Positions 1-8,253 are shown, counted from the stretch's first letter. The stretch: DNA of 34,839 bases from Dehalococcoidia bacterium (GCA_004376105.1 SOKA01000037.1:1-34839), one strand, 5' to 3'. Program-made: numbers and translations. The notes: a model not told the origin generated them from the letters alone.

Positions 1-2
1 TA

Positions 3-464
3 CATAACAGCCAGTAATACGGCGCTATCTTCACAATCACCATAACCAACCCCATCTTGGTCAATAGTAGTAGCCAGCTCATCGGCATTTTGGGCAAACT
101 CTTCATGCTTAAACTGGTCTATATCAGAAGTATACCTTACCCTATCCCGGACAAAGCGAAATACTGCTTCCGCCCTCTGTATTTTGTCCGGGTTTTTGGC
201 GGCAATTTGCTCACCTAAGCTGTAGGCTAGAGCAGCTTCTTTCCCCAGGCTCTCGTAGGCTATGACCGGACGGAAGGTCGTCTTAGTTAGTTGATAAAAA
301 CCATCTTCACCAAGGGCGCTGGTTCTACATATTTCCCAGTTATCAAAAACTTCACCATTTATCTCGTGGAAACCGGCTGATGGAGTTGCCGATGCATAAC
401 TAGTAACGGCTAACCCAGCTACCAATACCAATATTAAGCCTAGTAAAATTTTAGTCCTGTTCAT
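3..464 (-). CDS. Transglutaminase-like domain protein, exported, partial (3' end beyond window start)
   Basis: Not in ORF track. Reverse-strand reading from ATG at 464 gives MNRTKILLGLILVLVAGLAVTSYASATPSAGFHEINGEVFDNWEICRTS...RAEAVFRFVRDRVRYTSDIDQFKHEEFAQNADELATTIDQDGVGYGDCEDSAVLLAVM, open to the window edge. It has a signal-peptide-like N-terminus and a GDCED transglutaminase-type Cys motif. Confidence 0.8.
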   Translation of the reverse strand, partial: MNRTKILLGLILVLVAGLAVTSYASATPSAGFHEINGEVFDNWEICRTSALGEDGFYQLTKTTFRPVIAYESLGKEAALAYSLGEQIAAKNPDKIQRAEAVFRFVRDRVRYTSDIDQFKHEEFAQNADELATTIDQDGVGYGDCEDSAVLLAVM

Positions 465-468
465 ACTC

Positions 469-954
469 TCAAAATGGTGTTGTTAATGCGGCATGGAGTA
501 TTAAGCCAAAGAAAATGAGGTAGCCAAAGACGTAGATACCTACTGCCACAGGACTTTTGTTGATGCTTATAAATGGTATTTTGGGTGTCAGTTTATCCAC
601 AATGCGCAGCAACGCTATTCCAATTCCCAGACTTATGGCAAAGCTTATTGCGGCTAACCCCCAGGTTCTAAAATCAAAGATATAGCCTACTATGGAGCCA
701 CCGATCGCAGTGTATGCAGTAGCAGCTCCATGGATGACAAGACCAACCAGGATGAAAAAACCAGCAATGAATAGCCCGGTAGCAATGGGGCTTTCTCCAA
801 TACGCTGGCGCTCATGAATATGAGGGGTAAGGGCATCTAGTGCCCTAATCCCAAGCCAGGCAAGGAGAGTGCAGATGAAGACGAGCACTATAATTCTGGC
901 TAGCCATATCAAAACAGTTAACCAGAAAGGGAGGGCTAAACCTAGCTCAGGCAT
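469..954 (-). CDS. Integral membrane protein with internal duplication (DUF350-like)
   Basis: 161-aa ORF with several hydrophobic segments. Two similar halves: SPIATGLFIAGFFILVGLVIHGA and SPVAVGIYVFGYLIFFGLILHAA. Family assignment is tentative. Confidence 0.75.
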   Translation of the reverse strand: MPELGLALPFWLTVLIWLARIIVLVFICTLLAWLGIRALDALTPHIHERQRIGESPIATGLFIAGFFILVGLVIHGAATAYTAIGGSIVGYIFDFRTWGLAAISFAISLGIGIALLRIVDKLTPKIPFISINKSPVAVGIYVFGYLIFFGLILHAALTTPF

Positions 955-1098
955 AAAGTACCTTCCATATTGTCATTGTCTATATTAGGTTAGCTGTAAT
1001 AGGGTGATAAAAGCAGGGACATTAAATGGAACTAAGTTTTTATTTAATAACCCTAGTATATCCCTTTCCCTTGACTAAGACAAGGTTTTAAGGAATTT

Positions 1099-1749
1099 TT
1101 ATTCTTCCTCCCAGGCATCCTTACCGATAAGGGAGACAAAGCGGCAGCCGCCCAAATTCTGAACTATATTCTTCTTTCTATGCTTGGTGATTTTATATAA
1201 CTCTTGCACATAGCGCGAGCCTACAGGAATCACCAGCCGTCCACCAATTGCTAGTTGAGCCAGAAGGTCAGCTGGCACTCTGGGGGCACCAGCGGTAACC
1301 ATTATAGCGTTATAAGGTGCCCCACTTTGCCAACCCAAGGTCTCCTTAGCCAGGTGGACCTCAATATTGGTATAGCCTAGGCTATCCAATACCCTCTTGG
1401 CTGCCTCAGCCAGAGGTGGCAGGCGCTCGGTGGTAATCACTAACCGGGCTAATTCAGCTAGAATGGCTGCCTGATAGCCACTGCCTGTCCCTACCTCCAG
1501 CACCTTTTCATTGCCAGTAAGTTCTAAAGCCTCAGTCATAAGGGCAATAATAAGTGGCTGTGAAATTGTCTGGTCAAAGCCGATAGGCAATGGCCTATCT
1601 TCATAGGCTAGGTATTGCTCTTCTGGTGGCACAAAACGTTCTCGCGGAATGCGAGCCATAGCTGCTAATACCCGTTCATCTCTAATTTCAGTGCTAAGGT
1701 GCCTAATTAACTCGGCTCTCATTGCTTCAAAGTCCATGGTGAGCACCAC
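1099..1749 (-). CDS. pcm: Protein-L-isoaspartate O-methyltransferase
   Basis: PRERFVPPEEQYLAYEDRPLPIGFDQTISQPLIIALMTEAL and VLEVGTGSGYQAAILAEL are characteristic PCMT motifs. The start may be the internal Met at about 1737. Confidence 0.95.
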   Translation of the reverse strand: MVLTMDFEAMRAELIRHLSTEIRDERVLAAMARIPRERFVPPEEQYLAYEDRPLPIGFDQTISQPLIIALMTEALELTGNEKVLEVGTGSGYQAAILAELARLVITTERLPPLAEAAKRVLDSLGYTNIEVHLAKETLGWQSGAPYNAIMVTAGAPRVPADLLAQLAIGGRLVIPVGSRYVQELYKITKHRKKNIVQNLGGCRFVSLIGKDAWEEE

Positions 1750-1762
1750 TCCTAGGACGAAA

Positions 1763-2038
1763 TTAAGATAAAACCAAAGCTAGCACTACCAGAGTAACCA
1801 GCATTATCCCGCCTAGAATACCGATTCTTCGCAGCTCAGTAGCTATGTGAGGGTAACGAGCTACAGTCGGGGTTGGTTCCTTTACCGAAGGAGCAGCCAC
1901 CTTGGAGGGGGCAGCCGGCTCATAGGTTTGAGCAACGGCTTGCTGTTGAGTAGCTGTGGCGGTAGAGATTTGCTTTCTTTTTCTTTTTTTACTTTGGGGT
2001 AAATGCTTTCCCCGGCGACGTCGTGATTTACTAGCCAT
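1763..2038 (-). CDS. Small basic protein with C-terminal transmembrane anchor, unknown function
   Basis: 91-aa ORF between pcm and xer, same strand. Arg/Lys-rich N-terminus (SRRRRGKHLPQSKKRKRKQ), Ala/Pro/Thr linker, C-terminal hydrophobic helix. Confidence 0.65.
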   Translation of the reverse strand: MASKSRRRRGKHLPQSKKRKRKQISTATATQQQAVAQTYEPAAPSKVAAPSVKEPTPTVARYPHIATELRRIGILGGIMLVTLVVLALVLS

Positions 2039-2052
2039 CTAGAGCCTCCGCA

Positions 2053-2964
2053 TTACTTAGCCCTGGGGTGGGATTTCTCATAGGTGCGTCGGATATGCTC
2101 CGTAGTAAGGTGGGTGTAAACTTGCGTAGTAGAGATGTTAGCGTGACCCAATAATTCCTGGACTGACCTCAGGTCAGCCCCACCACTCAGCATATGAGTA
2201 GCAAAGCTATGTCTCAGGGTATGAGGGGTAATCTCTTTATCCAGCTCGGCTGATTTAGCATAACCTTTTAATATTTGCCAAAGTCCCTGTCTAGTCAGTC
2301 TCTCACCACGGCGGTTAAGAAACAAAGCCTTCTCAGTATCATTATGGGTCAGGCGAGGGCGAGATTCTTTTACATATTCTTCTACTACCAAAGCTGCTTG
2401 TTTATAAATAGGGATAAGCCGCTCTTTATGCCCCTTACCAAAGCAGCGCACATAGCCACCCTCTATATCTATATCACTCACGTTCAAAGATACCAACTCG
2501 CTCACCCTCATGCCACTGGCATATAATAACTCCAGTATTGCCCTATCCCTTTTGGCTTCTGGCGTAGACAGCTTAGTTGGCTGTTCCAACAAGCGGCGAA
2601 CCTGGCTAATTGAGATAGGTTTAGGCAGTGACCTCCCCACTTTAGGTGAATCAACCTTGTGTGAAGGGTTGTCTTTTATGTTGCCTTCAGCCACCATGAA
2701 GTTAAAGAAAGACCTGGCAGCAGCTACCTTGCGGGCTACTGTAGTGGCAGCATAGTTCCTCTGCTTAAGATTAAGCAGATGGCTTAGCATCCCTTGCCGA
2801 TTAAAGCTAGCCCACGAGGTAGTGAAGTCACGCTTGGCAGCTTCTTCCTCAACAAAGCTAGCTAATTGATAGAGGTCATTGCGATAAGCAGCTACTGTGT
2901 TTTCAGAAAAGCCTTTCTCCACAGTAAGATAAGTTAGAAAACTGTTAATATCCTCTTTCACCAC
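2053..2964 (-). CDS. xerD: Tyrosine recombinase XerC/XerD family
   Basis: N-terminal SAM-like domain. Catalytic residues present: ASGMRVSEL, HTLRHSFATHML, LGHANISTTQVYTHL. GGAGGAGGTG ribosome-binding site upstream. XerC versus XerD not resolved. Confidence 0.92.
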   Translation of the reverse strand: MVKEDINSFLTYLTVEKGFSENTVAAYRNDLYQLASFVEEEAAKRDFTTSWASFNRQGMLSHLLNLKQRNYAATTVARKVAAARSFFNFMVAEGNIKDNPSHKVDSPKVGRSLPKPISISQVRRLLEQPTKLSTPEAKRDRAILELLYASGMRVSELVSLNVSDIDIEGGYVRCFGKGHKERLIPIYKQAALVVEEYVKESRPRLTHNDTEKALFLNRRGERLTRQGLWQILKGYAKSAELDKEITPHTLRHSFATHMLSGGADLRSVQELLGHANISTTQVYTHLTTEHIRRTYEKSHPRAK

Positions 2965-3099
2965 ACCTCCTCCAGCTTTTTATACATTTTAACATAACTA
3001 AAAAGAAAATTCAGCCCGGTAAAGCTTCCTTGATAAACGACCTGGCACATAGAGTTTTTATTAGGTAATTAGGTTTGTGCTATACTTAAGTAAAGGTAG

Positions 3100-3861
3100 A
3101 TGAGCAAGTTTATACGTAAGTTAAGTCAGGCTTGGCAGAGTGGGCTCCAGCCTATGGGGTTTAGGGCGGGGCAATCGGGCTCACAAAGGCCCAAAATGCT
3201 GCTCATTGCCAGTTTGGCTCAGGTTAATGTTGATAGCTTGGCTGATTATGTGGCTGGGGCTGATGCTGGGCTGTTACGTATTTCCAAATTGAGCTCGGGA
3301 ACTGAAACCCTTAAAAAAATGTCTCAAGCTGTGCCTGATATTCCCTGGGGTGGGTGGCTAAGAGATATTAGCTGGGGAGAGATGAAGCCGATGAAGATGG
3401 TTGGTTGTGATTTTGTGGTTTTCCCGGCGGCTAATACCTCGTTGGCAATACTTCAAAATAGTGAAGTGGGTAAGATATTAGAGGTAGAGGCATCGCTCAG
3501 TGAAGGTTTGTTGAGGACAATTGATGAGTTACCTGTGGATGCCGTGCTTATCACTGGCGAACAGAAAGAGGATTATTTTCTTACTTGGCAGCATCTAATG
3601 CTCTTTTGGCGCTTTGCCGATTCGTTGGCTAAACCCTTGTTAGTCTCAGTACCATCAAGAGTGATGACTAACGAGCTTCAGGTGCTGTGGGAAGCGGGGG
3701 TGGGTGGTGTGATAGTGGAGGCAGGGGTTGGGGGATTAAAGGAGTTGCGACAGGCGATTGATAAATTAACCTTTCCCCCGCAACGTAGGCGGAGAAAGGC
3801 GGGGGCTTTGCTGCCTCACATTAGTGGTGCGGGGCCGGATGCAGCCACTGAAGAAGAGTAG
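3100..3861 (+). CDS. Conserved hypothetical protein, possible TIM-barrel-like fold
   Basis: 253-aa ORF with coding-like composition and alternating strand/helix segments. No family recognised. Confidence 0.65.
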   Translation: MSKFIRKLSQAWQSGLQPMGFRAGQSGSQRPKMLLIASLAQVNVDSLADYVAGADAGLLRISKLSSGTETLKKMSQAVPDIPWGGWLRDISWGEMKPMKMVGCDFVVFPAANTSLAILQNSEVGKILEVEASLSEGLLRTIDELPVDAVLITGEQKEDYFLTWQHLMLFWRFADSLAKPLLVSVPSRVMTNELQVLWEAGVGGVIVEAGVGGLKELRQAIDKLTFPPQRRRRKAGALLPHISGAGPDAATEEE

Positions 3862-4037
3862 TTTTTGTGCTCACCTCAACTAGTAGCCATCTCAAGCCTA
3901 AGGCTATTGCCGCCGAATTATCAAAAACTCCAGCTAAAGGGTAGACCTTTTTGTATTGTCTTTGGTAGACTCCTTTTGAGAATCATAATTGAGAATCGCA
4001 TGGTAATCGCGTCGTTTATAGCTTTTCTGGCCGGGGC

Positions 4038-4066
4038 TTGACAAATGGGTATACCTTTTGTATTAT
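4038..4066 (+). promoter_or_regulatory. Sigma70-type promoter (TTGACA-N17-TATTAT)
   Basis: TTGACA at 4038-4043, 17-nt spacer, TATTAT at 4061-4066, followed by AGGAGG and the ATG at 4096. Confidence 0.85.
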
Positions 4067-4095
4067 TTTTAGTAGACTATTTTTAGGAGGATGGT

Positions 4096-4449
4096 ATGGG
4101 TAAGCTTATCGTTTATAGTTTTAAGATTGAGAAAGAGCAGCTTGATCGTGCCAAGAGGTTTCTTGCCCGCCAGGGAGCACTGCTTCAGGACAGCTTGCGG
4201 GACTTTATTGAGGTCGCTGCTGATTGTGAGCAATGCCTTGAACTACATGAAGAAGAGGCATCAATTAGTGAATTGCAAAGTGCCTTCGCTACCCTTCTTG
4301 CCAAATCCAAGGATGCATGGTATCTGAATAGCCTTCTTCAGGAAGCGGTGATGAAGATAGCAAAGATGAGTAAAGTGCCTCTAGATTTTATTATGAATGT
4401 GCTGGGCGAGGCACGACGAGTTAAGCCGGTAGTGGTGCGCAGGATGTAG
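4096..4449 (+). CDS. Hypothetical protein, helix-rich, possible ribbon-helix-helix-like N-terminus
   Basis: 117-aa ORF with ribosome-binding site (TTTTAGGAGG) and a strong promoter. MGKLIVYSFKIEKEQLDRAKRFLARQGALLQDSLRDFIEVAA resembles a strand-helix-helix layout. Family not established. Confidence 0.7.
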   Translation: MGKLIVYSFKIEKEQLDRAKRFLARQGALLQDSLRDFIEVAADCEQCLELHEEEASISELQSAFATLLAKSKDAWYLNSLLQEAVMKIAKMSKVPLDFIMNVLGEARRVKPVVVRRM

Positions 4450-4505
4450 CCATTCCTGCAGGATAGCAAGTAACTAGAGCACGTTTTTAGTAGAGAAGGT
4501 TAATT

Positions 4506-5186
4506 ATGGGGAAAGTAGCCATTAGTGCTGATTCTGTTTCCCTGACTCCAGAAAAGGCAAGGGAATATGGTTTTACCATGATTCCCTTGCCTATTATTAT
4601 GGGTGGTAAACAGTATCTGGATACAGAGATAAATATGGATGAGCTTTATGCCCGATTGGATACCAAGGAGAACCTGCCTAAGACCTCGACGGCTAATGTG
4701 GAGGAATTTTTGCGGTTTTTTGCTGAGCTCAGCCAGAAGGCAGAGGCTATCTTTCATATCTGTATGTCCTCAGTTTTTAGCCCCCAATATAATAACGCTT
4801 TAAAAGCTAAGGAACTGGCTGGTGAAAAATTACCGGGGACAAGGATTGAGGTGGCTGATTCACGCACAATAGGGATAGGGGTTCACTTCCTTTTCTATTA
4901 CGACAAGGGAGGCAGAGTATTTGAGGCTCGCACCTGGGCTGAAGCCGAGTCAGCAAGCAGCTTTAGGTCTATCGTTGAAGTTGACGCTTCCACGGGGGGA
5001 ACGGTGAAGCCCGTAGCCAGGGCTAAGACCGTAGCCCAGATAATGGATAAGCTGGTTGAGATAACCAAAGAAAGGGCTAACGGCAACAAGTTGTGTGCTG
5101 TCATCGGTCATACCAGAGTCCCTGACCGGGCTGAGAAGCTGAATGGTAAAGGGCTTATTGACTATACCTTCTCCACTAGGGCTTGA
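4506..5186 (+). CDS. DegV/FakB family protein, internally shortened paralog
   Basis: MGKVAISADSVSLTPEKAREYGFTMIPLPIIMGGKQYLDTEI..LPKTSTA..CMSSVFSPQYNNALKAKELA..YYDKGGRV..VDASTGGTVKP aligns with the 6206 and 7336 genes but lacks about 37 and about 26 internal residues. Confidence 0.85.
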   Translation: MGKVAISADSVSLTPEKAREYGFTMIPLPIIMGGKQYLDTEINMDELYARLDTKENLPKTSTANVEEFLRFFAELSQKAEAIFHICMSSVFSPQYNNALKAKELAGEKLPGTRIEVADSRTIGIGVHFLFYYDKGGRVFEARTWAEAESASSFRSIVEVDASTGGTVKPVARAKTVAQIMDKLVEITKERANGNKLCAVIGHTRVPDRAEKLNGKGLIDYTFSTRA

Positions 5187-5242
5187 TTAGGCTAGTTGTT
5201 TGCGACAATTAAGCTCTGTTTATCATCCGAAGGAGGTATCTC

Positions 5243-6193
5243 ATGGTCAGAGCTGACCAGAGGATAAGGATAGTGGTAGATGCTATGGGTGGTGATTATG
5301 CCCCTAGCGAGATAGTTAAGGGTGCGGTCTTGGCTGCGGAGAAAACTGACGTAGAGGTCGCCTTAGTTGGCCCTACAGATATCGTGGAAGCAGAGCTGGC
5401 TAAGTATGATGCCTCTCATTTACCCATTGGCTGTATCAGGGCTGATGAATTTATCAAAGAGGGTGAAAATCCGGCTCTAGCTGTGCGCCGCAAGCCTAAT
5501 GCCTCTATAGCGGTGGCGGCAAAGATGATGAAAGAAGGGGAGGCGGAGGGCTTAATTAGTGCCGGTCCTACAGGAGCAATAGTCGCCAGTGCCATCCAGT
5601 ATCTGGGTATGATGGAAGGGATAGAGCGTCCAGTAATCGGTGGGGCTATCTTTGATCCGGCTCCTAATACGGTAGTTTTTGATTGCGGGGTTAATATTGA
5701 TTGTAAGCCATATCACCTGTTAACCTTCGCCGTTGTCGGTTCTGTCTACTGTAAAAAGCTGTTGAATATCACTAATCCCACCATAGGTCTATTAAACATC
5801 GGCGCCGAGGAGAGTAAGGGTAATCAACTGACGAAGGAAACCTATCGTCTGCTACAGAGAAGCGGTTTGAATTTCATTGGCAACATAGAGGGCAACCAAA
5901 TCATGAGCGGGCGAGCCAATGTCCTTGTCTGTGATGCTTTTGTCGGTAATATACTGTTTAAGTTCGTTGAATCATTAGGCTTATTTAAAGACTCAGCCGG
6001 AAGGGACGAAAAACGTGACCTGGGTGGTGGTCTCATCTGGGGGGTTAATGGCATTGTCCGGAAGTTACACGGGTCTAGCCGAGCTCCTCATGTGGCGGTA
6101 AAGATAAATCATGTCAAGCAGGCGGTTGAAGTCGACCTGATAGGTGCCATCAAATCAGAGTTAACTACCATTATAAAGGAAATCAAATTATAA
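5243..6193 (+). CDS. plsX: Phosphate acyltransferase PlsX
   Basis: IRIVVDAMGGDYAPSEIVKGAVLAAE..VGP..ISAGPTGAIVASAIQYLGMMEGIERPVIGG..GNIEGNQIMSGRANVLVCDAFVGNILFKFVE. AAGGAGGT ribosome-binding site. Confidence 0.96.
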   Translation: MVRADQRIRIVVDAMGGDYAPSEIVKGAVLAAEKTDVEVALVGPTDIVEAELAKYDASHLPIGCIRADEFIKEGENPALAVRRKPNASIAVAAKMMKEGEAEGLISAGPTGAIVASAIQYLGMMEGIERPVIGGAIFDPAPNTVVFDCGVNIDCKPYHLLTFAVVGSVYCKKLLNITNPTIGLLNIGAEESKGNQLTKETYRLLQRSGLNFIGNIEGNQIMSGRANVLVCDAFVGNILFKFVESLGLFKDSAGRDEKRDLGGGLIWGVNGIVRKLHGSSRAPHVAVKINHVKQAVEVDLIGAIKSELTTIIKEIKL

Positions 6194-6205
6194 AAGGGGG
6201 TTAAT

Positions 6206-7072
6206 ATGAGAGAAGTAGCTATTATAGCCGAGAGTGTTGCTACCATAACACCAGAGGTAGCCCAAAAATATGACATCTCAGTGGTGCCCTTCCATATTAT
6301 AATGGATGGCAAGGACTATATAGAAACGGAGATAGATAAGGAACAGCTTTTTGCCCGACTTAGGAGTAAGGAAAACCTACCCACCACCTCACCTCCCTCT
6401 CCCGGAGAGTTCTTGGAATCCTTCACGAGGGCAAGCCAGCAGGCAAAGGCTATCTTAGTTGTTACCCTGACCTCTAGCTATTCCCAAGCCTATAATTCGG
6501 CACTAAACGCTAAAAAGTTGGCTCAGGAGCAATTACCCAACACCACCATTGAGGTATTGGACTCTCAGACTGTTGTCGGCGCCGAGATGCTTATTACCAT
6601 TGAGGCGGCAAAGGCAGCCAACGAAGGTAAAAGCCTCCCTGAAGTGACTGAAGTTGCCAATAAGATAAAGCAGCGTGTTTCCGAGTTTGCCCTGCGACCA
6701 TCTCTCTTTCACTTTGAGCACTACGGGAGAACGGGTAAGGCTAAAGGCTGGGCTAAGTCGGCAATCTCCACAGTAACCGTTCTAGAGACAGACGCCGCCA
6801 CTGGCGGTGCCGCCAAACCTGTATTAAGAGACAGAAAGCCAGCTAAGGCAGTAGAAGCTACGCTTGACCTCATAGAGGAAAGGACTAAAGGGAAGAGGTT
6901 GATTGCTGCCATAACCCATGTCAGTGTCCCTGATGAAGCTGAGAGGATAAAAAAGAAGCTATTGTCCCGGTTTAACCTAGCTGATGAAATTTATGTTTGC
7001 GAAATGCCCCCCATTGGTGCTGTTTTAAACGGAGAGGGCATAGTTGACATCGGATTCTACGCCGAGGATTGA
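6206..7072 (+). CDS. DegV/FakB family protein
   Basis: MREVAIIAESVATITPEVAQKYDISVVPFHIIMDGKDYIETEI..TTSPPSPGEF..TSSYSQAYNSALNAKKLA. Confidence 0.93.
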   Translation: MREVAIIAESVATITPEVAQKYDISVVPFHIIMDGKDYIETEIDKEQLFARLRSKENLPTTSPPSPGEFLESFTRASQQAKAILVVTLTSSYSQAYNSALNAKKLAQEQLPNTTIEVLDSQTVVGAEMLITIEAAKAANEGKSLPEVTEVANKIKQRVSEFALRPSLFHFEHYGRTGKAKGWAKSAISTVTVLETDAATGGAAKPVLRDRKPAKAVEATLDLIEERTKGKRLIAAITHVSVPDEAERIKKKLLSRFNLADEIYVCEMPPIGAVLNGEGIVDIGFYAED

Positions 7073-7091
7073 CCTGCCGCTAGGAGGTGAA

Positions 7092-7167
7092 CCTCTCCTT
7101 CAAAGGAGAGGGGGAGATATTAAAAAAGAGGGGCTTCGCCCCCCTTAGACAACCCCTTACCAAGGGG
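7092..7167. repeat. Dispersed intergenic two-hairpin repeat, copy 1
   Basis: CCTCTCCTTCAAAGGAGAGG palindrome (7092-7111), then AAGAGGGGCTTCGCCCCCCTT hairpin, then CCCCTTACCAAGGGG (7153-7167). Shares its core with the copies near 23575 and 33700. Confidence 0.8.
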
Positions 7168-7335
7168 AAGGACAAAAAGGGGGTTGAATTGGCAGTGATG
7201 AAAGCATTTTTAGGTGTAGCCTACGCTCTGGGGTTCTTTTTCCGTATATTGTGGTCGGTTATAGTCAGACGTCGGTAATAGAGGCTTCGCCTGCGTTCAA
7301 AAAAGACGTTGCGAGAGTGGCTTGAGGAGGCTAAT

Positions 7336-8208
7336 ATGAACAAAGTAGCTATTATGACTGATACCACTACCAACATGCCTCAAGAAATCGCTGATAAATA
7401 CAATATCAAACTAGTAGCTGCGGGCATTATTATGGATGGCAGGGCATATCCTGAAACTGAGATAAATCTAGCCGATTTTTATGAAAGATTACCCAAGTGG
7501 AAGGAAGCAGGAAATATGCCCACGTCTACAGCTGTCCCTGTAAGGGTTTTCTTAGAGGCATATCGCCAACTAAGCCAGAAGGCAGAGGCTATCTTGTATA
7601 TAAGTCAAAGTGTAAAGTTTAGCCTGTCACTAAATGCAGCGGTGCAGGCTAAAGCGATGGTTCAGGACGAGCTAGCTCAAACTGCTATTGAGGTGATTGA
7701 TTGTGGCACCGTTTGTGGAGCTGAGATGCTTATTGCCTTAGAAGCTGCCAGGGCTGCTGCCGCCGGTAAGAGCCTCTCCGAGGTGGTTGAAGTTACTCAC
7801 AATATGGTAAAAAATATCAACTATATTCTCCTATCTGATGACCTTTACTATTTAGCCAAGGGAGGCAGGATACATAGAGCCCGCCCCTGGGCAGCTTCTA
7901 AAATTACTAACACGGTGCTTCTGACAGTGAGTGCTGCCACCGGTGGGGAGCACAAACCCCTAGCCAGGTGTAGGACGAAAGGTCAAACACTGGAAACACT
8001 GTTTGATGTGGTGAGGCAGAGAAGTGGGGGGAAGAAACTATATGTTGCTATAGACCACGCTAATGTGCCTGCTGAAGCTGAAGAACTTAAACAAAAGGTA
8101 CTATCACAGTTCGAATGTGTAGAGGCTTTTATTAATCAGATTAGGCCGGTGGTAACTCTTCATACTGGTGTAGGGACTCGTATCTTTAGCTGGTGGGGTG
8201 AAGACTGA
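7336..8208 (+). CDS. DegV/FakB family protein
   Basis: ORF-track start 7309 is probably upstream of the true start. ATG at 7336 follows GAGGAGG: MNKVAIMTDTTTNMPQEIADKYNIKLVAAGIIMDGRAYPETEI..STAVPVRVFLEAY..LAKGGRIHRARPWAAS..HTGVG. Confidence 0.92.
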   Translation: MNKVAIMTDTTTNMPQEIADKYNIKLVAAGIIMDGRAYPETEINLADFYERLPKWKEAGNMPTSTAVPVRVFLEAYRQLSQKAEAILYISQSVKFSLSLNAAVQAKAMVQDELAQTAIEVIDCGTVCGAEMLIALEAARAAAAGKSLSEVVEVTHNMVKNINYILLSDDLYYLAKGGRIHRARPWAASKITNTVLLTVSAATGGEHKPLARCRTKGQTLETLFDVVRQRSGGKKLYVAIDHANVPAEAEELKQKVLSQFECVEAFINQIRPVVTLHTGVGTRIFSWWGED

Positions 8209-8253
8209 GGCAAATCAGGGGCTTGATTGGGTTAGTTGTTTACAATCTGCCCT

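Noticed and set aside
2275-2755. Forward ORFs of 83 and 81 aa
   Set aside because: Antisense to the intact xer recombinase; no ribosome-binding site or family resemblance.
3975-4000. Fur-box-like sequence (TTGAGAATCATAATTGAGAATC)
   Set aside because: Does not fit a convincing inverted-repeat Fur consensus; kept only as a direct repeat.
4091-4327. 78-aa forward ORF overlapping the 4096 gene
   Set aside because: Out-of-frame with the better 117-aa ORF, which has properly spaced AGGAGG.
4500-4757. 85-aa reverse ORF
   Set aside because: Antisense to the first degV paralog; no independent coding support.
7087-7278. 63-aa ORF MNLSFKGEGEILKKRGFAPLRQ...
   Set aside because: Its N-terminal half is translated from the intergenic hairpin repeat. 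The hydrophobic tail has no ribosome-binding site nearby, so it is probably not a gene.
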